In this document: positions 53,107 to 62,005 of the stretch, one piece after another
Layout of the letters: every line of letters starts with the position of its first letter
Numbering within the stretch: position 1 is the stretch's first letter
NCBI GenBank assembly: GCA_004020875.1
Contig: SAPZ01000017.1
Location: forward strand, 1-64,000
Source: Mesorhizobium sp.
Lineage (GTDB): Bacteria; Pseudomonadota; Alphaproteobacteria; Rhizobiales; Rhizobiaceae
Reading direction: 5' to 3'
Length of the DNA stretch: 64,000 nucleotides
The notes under the pieces: generated by a model
Told to the model about the DNA's origin: nothing
Database searches by the model: none
Seen by the model: the letters and a program-made list of their open reading frames with translations, nothing else
Program-made: the position numbers and the translations under genes

Positions 53107-56100
53107 ATGTTCATCCTGCGCTTCCTCTGGGCCGTCATCACGTCGCGTTTCCTGTGGACGCTGATCGGCATCGCGCTGCTTTCGCTGCTGATCTGGGTGT
53201 TCGGCCCGATCGTGCAGGTCGGCCCTTACGCGCCGTTCGAATCCGACAATGTGCGCATCGCCATCATCGCCGGGCTGATCATCCTGTGGCTGATCTGGCT
53301 GATCATCGCGCAACGCCGTGCGATCCGCGCCAACCGCATGTTCGTCGCCGAGATCGCGGCGCCTGTTCAAGAGAAGCAACTCACGCCCGGCGAGGAGAGC
53401 GTCGCGGCCGTCGGCGCCAAGTTCGGCGAGGTGATGGCCGAGCTCAAGCGGCGCAAGCTCGGCGGACGGAAATTCCTGCGTGAGATGCCCTGGTATGTGA
53501 TCGTCGGTCCGCCGGCGACGGGCAAGACCACGGCACTGCGCCAATCCGGCCTCAATTTCCCGATCGACCTCACCGACGATTTGCAGGGCGTCGGCGGCAC
53601 GCGCAATTGCGACTGGTTCTTCTCCGAGAACGCGGTGCTGATCGACACCGCCGGCCGCTACGTCCAGCAGGAAAGCCAGCCGGATGTCGACGCGGCGGAA
53701 TGGCTGGGCTTTCTCGATCTGCTCAAAAAGCACCGGGGCCGCCGCGCGCTGAACGGCGTCATCGTCGCGCTGTCGATCGACGCGCTGTCCGAGGGCGACG
53801 AAGCGATCAAGGCGCATGGCCGGAAAATCCGCCGTCGGCTGGCGGAGCTGAACGATCGGCTGGAGATCCGCCTGCCCGTCTACCTGATGCTGACCAAGGC
53901 CGACCTGATCAAAGGCTTCGAAGCTTTCTTCGGCGGCTTGTCGACGACGGCGCGCGAGCAGGTGTGGGGAACGACTTTTCCGCTCGACTCCCGTGTCAAT
54001 GCCGGCACGATCCAGACGGAGCTCGCCAGGCTCGCCGCCGAGCTGGAGCGGCGGCTGGTGCCGCGGCTGGAGGACGAAGACAAGCTTGGCCAGCGGGCCG
54101 AGATATTCCGCTTCCCGGCACAGCTTGCCAGCCTGTCGGAGCCGATCCAGGTGCTGGTCGAGGCGATGTTCGGCGAGAGCCGCTACGAGGAAGCGGCTTG
54201 GTTGCGCGGCCTCTATCTGACCTCGGCGACCCAGGAAGGCGCGCCGATCGACCGGCTGACCGCGGCGCTGTCGTCATCCTTCGGGCTGCCGCCGCGCCGC
54301 GCCATGCCGGCGGCGAGGGTTGAGAGGCGCAGCTTCTTCCTGCGCAATCTGCTCACCGAAGTGATCTTCAAGGAGGCGGGCCTCGGCACGTTCGATCCAC
54401 TGGCGCAGCGCCGCCGCGCCTGGATCTGGCGCGGCGCGGCAGCGGCCTGCGCGCTCGCGGCACTGCTCGTCGGTGGGCTGTTCACCTGGTCCTACCTCGA
54501 CAACCGCAATGCGATCACCGAGCAGGCCGGCCAGTTCGAGGCTTTGCAGCAGCCGCTGACCGACGTCGCCGCCATGCCGGCGGCGGTCGAGCAGCCGACG
54601 ATGGACGGCGCGCTGGCGGCGATGGACGCGGTGGCGGCGGCCAGAACCGCGCCGCCGGATGCCGTCCACAATTTGCTCGGTCCGACCGCTTCGGCCGAGC
54701 TCATACGCGCGCAGACCGACACTTACGACCATGCCCTGCGCAACGTGCTGGAGCCGCATATGGTTGCGCTGCTGGAAGCCACGATGTGGCGGCAGATCCG
54801 CGACCCGGATTTCATGCTCGGCGCGCTGAAGACCTATCGGATGATGACCGGCCTGTCGCAGATGGACACCGATTTCGTGCAGAACTGGTGGGTGAACAGC
54901 CTGCCGCAATTCGCGCCCGCGCCGCCCTTTCCGACCGCGGATGCCGAAGAGCACCAGCTTGCCGCGATCCGCCGCATGGCGGTCGACGACGGCTACATCG
55001 CGCCGGACAAGGAGCTGGTCGCCGAGGCGCTGAAGACGGTGTGCACCATCTCGCTGCCGGAGCGCGCCTACAAGCAGCTTCTGGCGGACCCCGAAGTGGC
55101 GGCGGTCAAGGAATGGGTGCCGGCCAATTTCGCCGGACCGAACGGTGCCAAGGTATTCGCGCGCCGCTCCGACAAGACGCTGCGCGTCGGCGTTCCAGGC
55201 CCCTACACCTATGCCGGCTTCCACGATGCGATCCTAGACCGGGTCGAGGATGTCGCCGGCCAGGCGGCGCTCGACCGGGCGGTGTTTGCCGGCGGCTGTT
55301 CGGAGAATTCGGAGACGTCGGTCTCGGCGCTGTCGGAAGACATCCTGAAGCTCTATTACGACGACTATATCGCGCAGTGGGACAGTTTCCTGCGCGACAT
55401 GCGGCTGGCGCCGCTGACGGACCTCAACGTTGCCAGCGAGAATCTCAAGGATCTTTCCAGCGCCGACTCCGCGCTGAAGCGCCTGTTGACCGCAGTGGTG
55501 CAGGAAACGGAGCTGACCCGCTCCGACGACGCGGCGGCCAACGACAAGAACGCCGCCAACACTGGCTCGAAGCTTTTGAGCAAGCTCGGCAAATTGGGCA
55601 AGGTGGTGACCACAGGCGCAAAGCTCCTGCCGCGCGCCGGCTCCGCCAACCAGGTGGATATGACCGGCAGCCTGGTCGCCGACCATTTCAAGCCCCTCAA
55701 GGGTACGATCGCACAGGTCGACGGCCAGCCGCCGGCGCTCGACGCCGCCGTGGTGGCGCTGACAGCGCTGTCCAACGTGCTGCAGACCGTGACCGCCAAC
55801 CCCAATCCGCAGGACGCGATCAAGAAACAGGGTGGCCTCGCCGAGCTGACGGGCGCGGTTGCCAGGCAAGCGCAAATCCTGCCCTCGCCGATCAACGACT
55901 GGCTGGGCGGCATTGCCGGAGACACCAGCGGCCTGTCGCAGAAGGCCGTCACCAACGAGCTCAACGCCATCTGGCGGGCCGACATCCTGCCCTTCTGCCA
56001 GGCGGCGCTCAACAACCGCTATCCGTTCAGCCCGGACAGCGCGGTCGACGTCAATGTGCGCGACTTCCAGCGCCTGTTCGGGCCGACCGGCCTGATCGAC

Positions 56101-56643
56101 GCCTTCACCAACGACCATCTGATCAACTATGTCGACACCGCCAGCGAGCCGTGGAAATGGCGCGCCGATTTCGGCCTCGATCCGGCGGCGCTGGCAGCCT
56201 TCGAGCAGGCGCGCCACATCCGCGACGATCTGTTCCCCGGCGGCGCCGGACCGGTGATGAATTTCACCCTGGAGCCAAAGGACTTGTCGCCCAACGTGGC
56301 TCGCATGACGCTCAACCTCGATGGCCAGACCATGGAATACTACAACAACGCGACGAGGCCACAGCCGATGACATGGCCGGGCAAGGACGGCACGGGTGTG
56401 ATCTCGCTCGCCTTCCAGCCGGTCGACGGCTCGCCCGAAGTCATGCTCAATGAAACCGGCAGCTGGGCGTGGCTCAGAATGCTGCGCGGCGGCCGCTTCA
56501 ACGCCACCAAGCTCACCGACGTCTACAGCCTGCGGCTCGGCACCAAGGGGATGTGGGCCGATTTCGAGCTCAAGGCGGCCAGCGTCGAGAACCCGTACAC
56601 GCTAGAGATGTTCAAGAAGTTCACATGTCCGCCGCAGATTTGA
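53107..56643 (+). CDS. tssM: T6SS membrane protein TssM (IcmF)
   Basis: The 1178-residue product has N-terminal membrane helices (about residues 11-30 and 53-75), a cytoplasmic NTPase-like domain with Walker A GPPATGKTT (residues 134-142), a third helix near 445-465 and a large periplasmic part ending in a TssJ-binding region. It forms the channel of the membrane complex with TssL and TssJ. Its Walker A is intact, so ATP binding is possible. Its 3' end overlaps tagF by 19 nt. Confidence 0.95.
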   Translation: MFILRFLWAVITSRFLWTLIGIALLSLLIWVFGPIVQVGPYAPFESDNVRIAIIAGLIILWLIWLIIAQRRAIRANRMFVAEIAAPVQEKQLTPGEESVAAVGAKFGEVMAELKRRKLGGRKFLREMPWYVIVGPPATGKTTALRQSGLNFPIDLTDDLQGVGGTRNCDWFFSENAVLIDTAGRYVQQESQPDVDAAEWLGFLDLLKKHRGRRALNGVIVALSIDALSEGDEAIKAHGRKIRRRLAELNDRLEIRLPVYLMLTKADLIKGFEAFFGGLSTTAREQVWGTTFPLDSRVNAGTIQTELARLAAELERRLVPRLEDEDKLGQRAEIFRFPAQLASLSEPIQVLVEAMFGESRYEEAAWLRGLYLTSATQEGAPIDRLTAALSSSFGLPPRRAMPAARVERRSFFLRNLLTEVIFKEAGLGTFDPLAQRRRAWIWRGAAAACALAALLVGGLFTWSYLDNRNAITEQAGQFEALQQPLTDVAAMPAAVEQPTMDGALAAMDAVAAARTAPPDAVHNLLGPTASAELIRAQTDTYDHALRNVLEPHMVALLEATMWRQIRDPDFMLGALKTYRMMTGLSQMDTDFVQNWWVNSLPQFAPAPPFPTADAEEHQLAAIRRMAVDDGYIAPDKELVAEALKTVCTISLPERAYKQLLADPEVAAVKEWVPANFAGPNGAKVFARRSDKTLRVGVPGPYTYAGFHDAILDRVEDVAGQAALDRAVFAGGCSENSETSVSALSEDILKLYYDDYIAQWDSFLRDMRLAPLTDLNVASENLKDLSSADSALKRLLTAVVQETELTRSDDAAANDKNAANTGSKLLSKLGKLGKVVTTGAKLLPRAGSANQVDMTGSLVADHFKPLKGTIAQVDGQPPALDAAVVALTALSNVLQTVTANPNPQDAIKKQGGLAELTGAVARQAQILPSPINDWLGGIAGDTSGLSQKAVTNELNAIWRADILPFCQAALNNRYPFSPDSAVDVNVRDFQRLFGPTGLIDAFTNDHLINYVDTASEPWKWRADFGLDPAALAAFEQARHIRDDLFPGGAGPVMNFTLEPKDLSPNVARMTLNLDGQTMEYYNNATRPQPMTWPGKDGTGVISLAFQPVDGSPEVMLNETGSWAWLRMLRGGRFNATKLTDVYSLRLGTKGMWADFELKAASVENPYTLEMFKKFTCPPQI

Positions 56644-57167
56644 TCGTGCCCGGCTTCTACGGCAAGATGCCCGCCGCCGGGGACTTCGTGACGCGGCGGC
56701 TGCCGGGCGACTTCGTGCGCGTGTGGGACCGCTGGCTGGCCCAGCACATCGTGCCGCTGTTCGGGCTCGAAGCCTGGCCGGCGGACACGGCGCTGCGTTT
56801 TCTGGCCGGCCCTGGTTCCTTCGGCGCCTCGGCAGGCATCGTGCTCCAAAGCGCCGACCGGGTCGGCAGACGATTTCCACTGAGCGTCATCGCAAGGCTG
56901 TCGGAAGCACCCCTCAAGCTGGCTTATGCGGACGCGTGGTTCGAAGGGGTCGAGAATGCGGCGCTAGCCGCGCAACGCGGAGAGCTGACGCCCGACGAAC
57001 TCGATGCGGCGCTGGCCGCCCTGCCCGTTCCGCTTGTCGACGGCGAACTCGATGTCATCGGCGACCTCGTCATGTGGACGGCGCATACGGATATTTTCGA
57101 CGTCGATCCTCAAGCGCCGCAGCCGGTGCTGGAGCAGATCTTCGCCGCGAGTTGGGAGACCAGCTGA
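56625..57167 (+). CDS. tagF: T6SS regulatory protein TagF
   Basis: The 180-residue product shows the TagF/DUF2094 marks: VPGFYGKMPAAGDFVTRRLP, then FVRVWDRWLAQHI and RRFPLSVIARL. TagF represses T6SS firing by binding Fha in other species. In Agrobacterium it is fused to the PP2C phosphatase PppA; here it ends alone. ATG 56625 overlaps tssM, and its TGA is overlapped as TGATG by a short frame that looks like the start of a lost phosphatase. Confidence 0.88.
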   Translation: MSAADLIVPGFYGKMPAAGDFVTRRLPGDFVRVWDRWLAQHIVPLFGLEAWPADTALRFLAGPGSFGASAGIVLQSADRVGRRFPLSVIARLSEAPLKLAYADAWFEGVENAALAAQRGELTPDELDAALAALPVPLVDGELDVIGDLVMWTAHTDIFDVDPQAPQPVLEQIFAASWETS

Positions 57168-57289
57168 TGCAAACCGACACCCGTACAACCGAGGCATCCA
57201 TCAAAGGTGCGGGCTTCGCGCGAACAGCGAGCGCGGCGTTGGTCTGGGGGCCTCGCACCACGCTGCGGCATTGAGGAAGCGCTCTCAGG
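57167..57289 (+). pseudogene. Probable remnant of PP2C phosphatase gene pppA
   Basis: A short frame starts at the tagF stop (TGATG) and runs 35 codons. In the second half, one base shift at the G5 run near 57245 gives GASHHAAALRKRSQD, which resembles the N-terminal THxGxVRxxNED motif of PP2C phosphatases. The likeness ends exactly where the DUF2169 gene starts (57290). I read this as a pppA start cut by the effector cassette, plus a frameshift. The gene order supports it; the sequence alone is short. Confidence 0.42.
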
Positions 57290-58342
57290 ATGTTCCCATT
57301 GTCCAACCATACGCCATTTGCGGCCGAAGGCCTGTGGACGCGCGACGAAAGCGGTCAGGAGGTCTGGCTTGTGGCCATCAAGGCCTCCTTCCAGATCAAC
57401 CCCACCGGCGAGCAGACACCGTTGCAGAAACAGATACCCGTCAACATGGCGCCGATCTTTTCCGCTGACGGCAGCGAATTGGTGGACGATGACGATTTCC
57501 AAATCGAGAAGAAGCATACCGACGTGCTTGTCGAAGGACACGTCCACGCTCCCGGGGGCCAGTCCAATGTCGAAACCCTGGCTCGTATTAAGATCGGCGA
57601 GCTCGACAAGACCGTTAAGGTGACCGGGAACAGGTCTTTCGTTCCCGGCCCGGTCTCAGTGCGCATGACCAGCCCGGAGCCGTTCATTCGGCTGCCGATC
57701 AGCTGGCGCCGCACCTATGGCGGTGCAGAGATGGAGGGGGCCAGCCCGGATTGGGATCAGCGCAATCCGGTCGGCACGGGGTTTGCCGTGAGCCCCCAAC
57801 GCTTGATCGGCAAGGCGGCTCCCAACTTCGAATATCAGGATGCACCCTATCGTGACCACCGAAGCGGCCGTCCCGCCGGTTTTGGACCGGTCGCGCCGCA
57901 TTGGCTGCCGCGTGCCAGATATGCGGGAACCTACGGGAAAGAGTGGGAGAAGACGCGCAATCCCCTGCTGCCGCGCGATTTCAACCGTCTGCACTATCAA
58001 TGCGCTCCGGAAGACCAGCAAACCAAATCGCCACTGATTGGATATGAAGACGTCAGGCTGGGCGGGTTCACCGCCGACGGATTCATGCAGTTCCTGTTGC
58101 CGCGGATAACTTTCGACATCACTTCGCATTTTAAGGACCTGCCGGACGTAAAGCACGGAGGCGCAACGATTCACACGCTGCGCATCAGACCGGACGACCG
58201 GCAATTCAGCATAACCTGGCTTTCGGCCCTTCCCGTGCCCTTTGACGAGGAGAAGCTTTCCACCACCACCATTCGCATTCGACGACGCACGGGGGTGTCT
58301 CCCTCCATAAGCCGCACAGGCGTCTGGCTGGGGCCAAGCTGA
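57290..58342 (+). CDS. DUF2169 T6SS effector adaptor
   Basis: The 350-residue product matches DUF2169: NHTPFAAEGLWTRDESGQEVWLVAIKASF at its start, then ISWRRTYGG, NPVGTGF and the LPRDFNRLHYQCAPEDQQ segment. DUF2169 proteins act as chaperone-adaptors that load a PAAR-type effector on a matching VgrG; in Agrobacterium one serves Tde2. Its stop overlaps the next gene by one base. The toxin gene two genes downstream is the likely cargo. Confidence 0.85.
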   Translation: MFPLSNHTPFAAEGLWTRDESGQEVWLVAIKASFQINPTGEQTPLQKQIPVNMAPIFSADGSELVDDDDFQIEKKHTDVLVEGHVHAPGGQSNVETLARIKIGELDKTVKVTGNRSFVPGPVSVRMTSPEPFIRLPISWRRTYGGAEMEGASPDWDQRNPVGTGFAVSPQRLIGKAAPNFEYQDAPYRDHRSGRPAGFGPVAPHWLPRARYAGTYGKEWEKTRNPLLPRDFNRLHYQCAPEDQQTKSPLIGYEDVRLGGFTADGFMQFLLPRITFDITSHFKDLPDVKHGGATIHTLRIRPDDRQFSITWLSALPVPFDEEKLSTTTIRIRRRTGVSPSISRTGVWLGPS

Positions 58343-59397
58343 TGGCGGGCGGAAACACGATAGTGATCGTCGGGATCGGCGCACGCACTCCGCTCGGATT
58401 CTCCGTGGAGGCGAGCGCCGCCGCGGTCCGCGCCGGGATATCGGCGATACAGGATCACCCCTATATGATCGATCGTGTCGGCGAGCGGATGAAGGTGACT
58501 CTCGACAGCGGCATCGACGCGGCGCTGAACGGGCCAGATCGCGCTGTCGCGATCGCGGTCGGCCCGGCGCTGGATGCCCTGGCGCCTCTGCGCATGACGG
58601 ATCCGTCCTTGCCGGTCGCGCTCATCTTGTCGACCGGCGAGCCGCGTCCGGGGCAAGACGGCGATTTCGCCGCCAGAATCGACGCTCGACTTCGCGCCAA
58701 GCTGTCGGCACAGGTCAGTCTGGCCGGCGGCGGGTCCAATGCCGGCGGTCATGCGGGCGGAATGCTGGCAATTCACCACGGCTGCCGTATGCTCCAAGAA
58801 GGCAAGGCCCAATTTTGCCTCGTCGGCGGCGTGGATAGCTATCTCGAACCGGAAACGCTGGAGTGGCTGGACGAGCGTGAGCAGCTCCATTCTGATGAAA
58901 ACACCTATGGATTCTGCCCGGGCGAAGGCGCCGGCTTCTGCTTGATGACCAAGCTGCAGACGGCGCGGCGGCTGGCTATCCAACCTCTGCTGGAGGTGGT
59001 TTGCACTTCCGTCGCCTTCGAGGAAAATAAGATCAAAACAAGGACGGTCTGTCTCGGAGAGGGCCTGAGCACGGCCTTTCAGCTGCTATTCGAGCAGGCG
59101 CCGACCGATCCTGTCGACCGCATCATCTGCGACATGAATGGTGAGCGTTACCGCGGCAATGAATACGGCTTCGCTGTTCTGCGCAATCCGGGCCGCTTCC
59201 GGGACGCCGCGGATTTCGAAACGCCGGCGGATTGCTGGGGCGACGTCGGGGCCGCTTCCGGACCGCTGTTCGTCAGTCTGGTCGCCCAGGCCGAAGCCCG
59301 AGGTTACCGCAAAGGCCCGCTGTCGCTTATCTGGGCAAGTTCCGAGAACGGCACGCGCGCCGCCGCGCTGCTCGGCGGTCCGAGAGGATCACGCTGA
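58342..59397 (+). CDS. Ketosynthase-fold protein without catalytic residues
   Basis: The 351-residue product has the thiolase/beta-ketoacyl synthase fold: VIVGIGARTPLGFS at the start and GGSNAGGHAGGMLAIHHGCRMLQEGKAQFCLVGGVD in the middle, split here only for reference. The nucleophile position, normally Cys in TACATG, is Ser132 in GGSNAGG. The HGTGT and NxxxGH His motifs are replaced by NGERYRGNEYG and CWGDVGAASGP. It is unlikely to make carbon-carbon bonds. Sitting between a DUF2169 adaptor and a PAAR-like effector with 1-nt overlaps, it probably has a structural or chaperone part in effector delivery. Confidence 0.78.
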   Translation: MAGGNTIVIVGIGARTPLGFSVEASAAAVRAGISAIQDHPYMIDRVGERMKVTLDSGIDAALNGPDRAVAIAVGPALDALAPLRMTDPSLPVALILSTGEPRPGQDGDFAARIDARLRAKLSAQVSLAGGGSNAGGHAGGMLAIHHGCRMLQEGKAQFCLVGGVDSYLEPETLEWLDEREQLHSDENTYGFCPGEGAGFCLMTKLQTARRLAIQPLLEVVCTSVAFEENKIKTRTVCLGEGLSTAFQLLFEQAPTDPVDRIICDMNGERYRGNEYGFAVLRNPGRFRDAADFETPADCWGDVGAASGPLFVSLVAQAEARGYRKGPLSLIWASSENGTRAAALLGGPRGSR

Positions 59398-60350
59398 TGC
59401 CGACCCATATCACCGTGAACGGTCTCGGCCTCACGCACAAAAGCTCCACCGGCTTTTCGAAAGCGACGATACCAGACGTCTGCAAGACGCCCACACCGGG
59501 CGGTCCCGTGCCGATGCCTTATCCGAATTTCGCAATGAGCAGCACATTGGGTGATGGAACCACGACTGTCTTTGCGAAGGGCGGTCAGATGATCGCCATC
59601 AAGGGCTCGCAGTACAAGATGTCCACCGGCGACGAGCCGGGCACGGTAGGCGGAGTCAAGTCCAACACGTTCAAGCAGGCGACGGATTGGATTACATATT
59701 CTTTCGATGTCAAGATGGATGGCAGCAACGCCTGCCGCGACACCGACAAGAAATTTCACAACAATCAGAATACCGTCGATCTGATGGGCAATTTGAACCC
59801 GGCCCCTCCCGGTAAGCCGAACATATTGACCATACCGTGCACGGACGCTCCTGGAAAACCTTCGCCGGGGCGCCACAAATTCAATTCCTGCGAGCAAGAA
59901 GAGATCTGTAAGAAACTTGCTCAAATTAACAAGATGATGAACAGCCCCGGCGGCATAAAGAGTGCGGGTGGCGGAAAGGGACCTCGCGGTTACGAAAAGT
60001 TGCGTGAAGCCGGCGACAAGCGAGCCAGCCAGCTGCGCGGCATGGCGATGCGCCAAAGCAGCAACCCGGAGGTGCAGGAGCTTAACAAAAAAGGTTTCAA
60101 ACACATATCGAACAAGGCCCCCGATTACTGTCGCGACGCCTTGCAGAAGAAAGCCGAGTCAAGCTCTCCGCCTTACAAGAGCTTCAGCGTCGACCATATC
60201 AAGGAGATTCAATTCTGCGGCCATCCAAGCAGGCTCAGCAACCTGAGATGGATGTCGCGCCGGCCCAACCGGTGGATCGGCGGTCAGCTCAACCAGTTGA
60301 AGACGAGTGGTCCCGGCAAGCACACGGGCGTCAAGGGCGATTGCTGCTGA
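59397..60350 (+). CDS. DUF4150 (PAAR-like) T6SS effector with HNH-like toxin domain
   Basis: The 317-residue product begins with a DUF4150/PAAR-like domain (about residues 1-130: THITVNGLGLTHKSSTGFS, TPGGPVPMPYPNFA). This tips the VgrG spike. The C-terminal part (about 170-317) is Lys- and Cys-rich and contains SVDHIKEIQFCGHPSRLSNLRW followed by RPNRWIGGQL. That resembles the DH...NL...N..GG pattern of HNH/beta-beta-alpha nucleases, but the exact family is not certain. It is AT-richer than its neighbours. A SUKH gene follows, fitting a toxin-immunity pair. Confidence 0.8.
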   Translation: MPTHITVNGLGLTHKSSTGFSKATIPDVCKTPTPGGPVPMPYPNFAMSSTLGDGTTTVFAKGGQMIAIKGSQYKMSTGDEPGTVGGVKSNTFKQATDWITYSFDVKMDGSNACRDTDKKFHNNQNTVDLMGNLNPAPPGKPNILTIPCTDAPGKPSPGRHKFNSCEQEEICKKLAQINKMMNSPGGIKSAGGGKGPRGYEKLREAGDKRASQLRGMAMRQSSNPEVQELNKKGFKHISNKAPDYCRDALQKKAESSSPPYKSFSVDHIKEIQFCGHPSRLSNLRWMSRRPNRWIGGQLNQLKTSGPGKHTGVKGDCC

Positions 60351-60420
60351 GAGCCGGCAGATCTCGATCTGAACGTGGAAATGCCATTGCCACAACTCTT
60401 CGGATAAAAGGCAGAGATCC

Positions 60421-60975
60421 ATGGCAAAAAAAACACCGTCACTTCCAGAACTGATTGCACAGCTGGCGGAAGCGTTGCGCGCCTACGACCGGCTGGCATT
60501 CGACGAAGAATATGATCATCCGTTGGGCAAACCCTGTTCCGATCGGCAGCTTGCCACTCTGGAGAAGAGGCTGGGCAAGCCCTTGCCACCCAGCTACCGC
60601 GAATTTCTGAAGCTCCACAACGGCTGGGGAGAATTGTCGGGCGACGCAAAACTGCTTTCGGTCGAGGACCAAAGGGCAGAGTGGGTCGAGGAACATCTCG
60701 AGGATCTGCAGGAGATCTTCGACGAGCTCGATCAGGAGAATCCGTTTGAGAACGGGGCCCTCCCGGTGTTCCTCGGGGAAGATTCGAACCAGTGCCTTTA
60801 TATCGACCCCCATACGGTCCGCTCCAACGGCGAAATGGATTTTGTCGCACTCGACATCACCACTGAGGAGAGGCGCTTTCCTGACTTCACCTCATTCCTG
60901 ATCCACAAGCTCAATCTGCTTCACGACATGATCGACGACGAGACCAAGGGTGTCTCCCGAGACGACGCGGAATAG
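60421..60975 (+). CDS. SMI1/KNR4 (SUKH) immunity protein
   Basis: The 184-residue product has the SUKH core: LATLEKRLGKPLPPSYREFLKLHNGWG, then DSNQCLYIDP. It is acidic, as nuclease-inhibiting SUKH proteins often are. SUKH domains are common immunity partners of HNH-type toxins. It starts 70 nt after the toxin stop, so it is the best candidate immunity gene for the toxin at 59397. Confidence 0.85.
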   Translation: MAKKTPSLPELIAQLAEALRAYDRLAFDEEYDHPLGKPCSDRQLATLEKRLGKPLPPSYREFLKLHNGWGELSGDAKLLSVEDQRAEWVEEHLEDLQEIFDELDQENPFENGALPVFLGEDSNQCLYIDPHTVRSNGEMDFVALDITTEERRFPDFTSFLIHKLNLLHDMIDDETKGVSRDDAE

Positions 60976-60979
60976 TTGA

Positions 60980-61948
60980 ATGCAGGTCCACAATCTCTCC
61001 GCAGCGCTCGCGCGGCCTTTGATGGTCGGCGAGGAGGTTGCGTTGAAAATCATGCTCGATCTGACAGTCTATATCGAAGGACCGACAGAGCGTGATTTCG
61101 AGTATCTGCTTGACTTGTACGAACGCGTTTGCCCTCCAGACAGGCTGCGCGAGTTCAAGATTTCCGAGCTGCCGCTCTGGTCATCAATCGCTCAGCCGAT
61201 GCTGACCGCGCATGGACGGGCTGCGGCCTCTGCCGGCATCGCGCGCCCCTATTTCGAACCTGTACGCGAGCGTATAAGGCAAGGCAGGGCATTCGAGGCG
61301 CAGTACTGGGATGGACTTGCAATCGATGTGCCGCGGGGAAGCTGGAGCCTCAATTGTCAGCGTTTGCATCTCAGGGACGAGGGGTTGTTCGCCTTTGTCC
61401 GCATGCTGCTCCCCATCGATGCCGATCTCGAAATCCTCGTCGATGCTGCTCTGGCAATTGCGGAAAACGTGCCACTGCATTCGGGTCATGGTGGTCTGGC
61501 CTTCGTCTACGAACCGCTGCTCATGGAAGACGCGTTCGACGCCATCTACAACCGGGCGCGACGCTTTTGGGGCGTCGACATCGAGCACATGAACGGCACG
61601 CTGCCTTTGACAAAGAAAGGCATAAAGGGCGTCAACTGGCTTACTTTGGTCGGCCGTGAGTTTGCCTCGAAGCCTGAGATACGTGCTTCGCTCGCGACCC
61701 TCTCCGATGTGCCGGCGGTTACAGCGGCGCAACGAAGACACGCTGTTGTCCTAATGGCGGGTCAACAACCTTCAGCTTGCGACCGCAACCGTCCGGACAT
61801 GAGCGACGTCCCCTATGTTGCAGTAGCCAATGCGCTGGCTCCACTTTTTTTGACCGAACATTCCGATTTCCCGGGCCAACGTTTTTTTGCCAACAGCAAC
61901 ACGCTGGGTTGGATACACAGATTTATCGATCCCGCCGGTTGGCGTTGA
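60980..61948 (+). CDS. DUF3396 type VI immunity-family protein
   Basis: The 322-residue product matches the DUF3396 family named type VI immunity: LDLTVYIEGPTERDFEYLLDL near the start, GRAFEAQYWDGL, and later VNWLTLVGREF and GWIHRFIDPAGW. It lies 4 nt after the SUKH gene. Only one toxin is seen in the cassette, so this may guard against a different or lost toxin, or form a double immunity. The first ATG lacks a clear ribosome site; ATG 61022 is an alternative. Confidence 0.78.
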   Translation: MQVHNLSAALARPLMVGEEVALKIMLDLTVYIEGPTERDFEYLLDLYERVCPPDRLREFKISELPLWSSIAQPMLTAHGRAAASAGIARPYFEPVRERIRQGRAFEAQYWDGLAIDVPRGSWSLNCQRLHLRDEGLFAFVRMLLPIDADLEILVDAALAIAENVPLHSGHGGLAFVYEPLLMEDAFDAIYNRARRFWGVDIEHMNGTLPLTKKGIKGVNWLTLVGREFASKPEIRASLATLSDVPAVTAAQRRHAVVLMAGQQPSACDRNRPDMSDVPYVAVANALAPLFLTEHSDFPGQRFFANSNTLGWIHRFIDPAGWR

Positions 61949-62005
61949 TCTCGGGACACGTCTCGCAGTCCGGCTTAAAACCTGGGCGCAGATTTCAAAA
62001 AATGC

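Noticed and set aside
58342..59397. Ketosynthase-fold gene as part of a polyketide or fatty acid cluster
   Set aside because: The catalytic Cys and both His motifs are missing, there are no acyl carrier protein or reductase genes nearby, and it overlaps T6SS effector genes on both sides.
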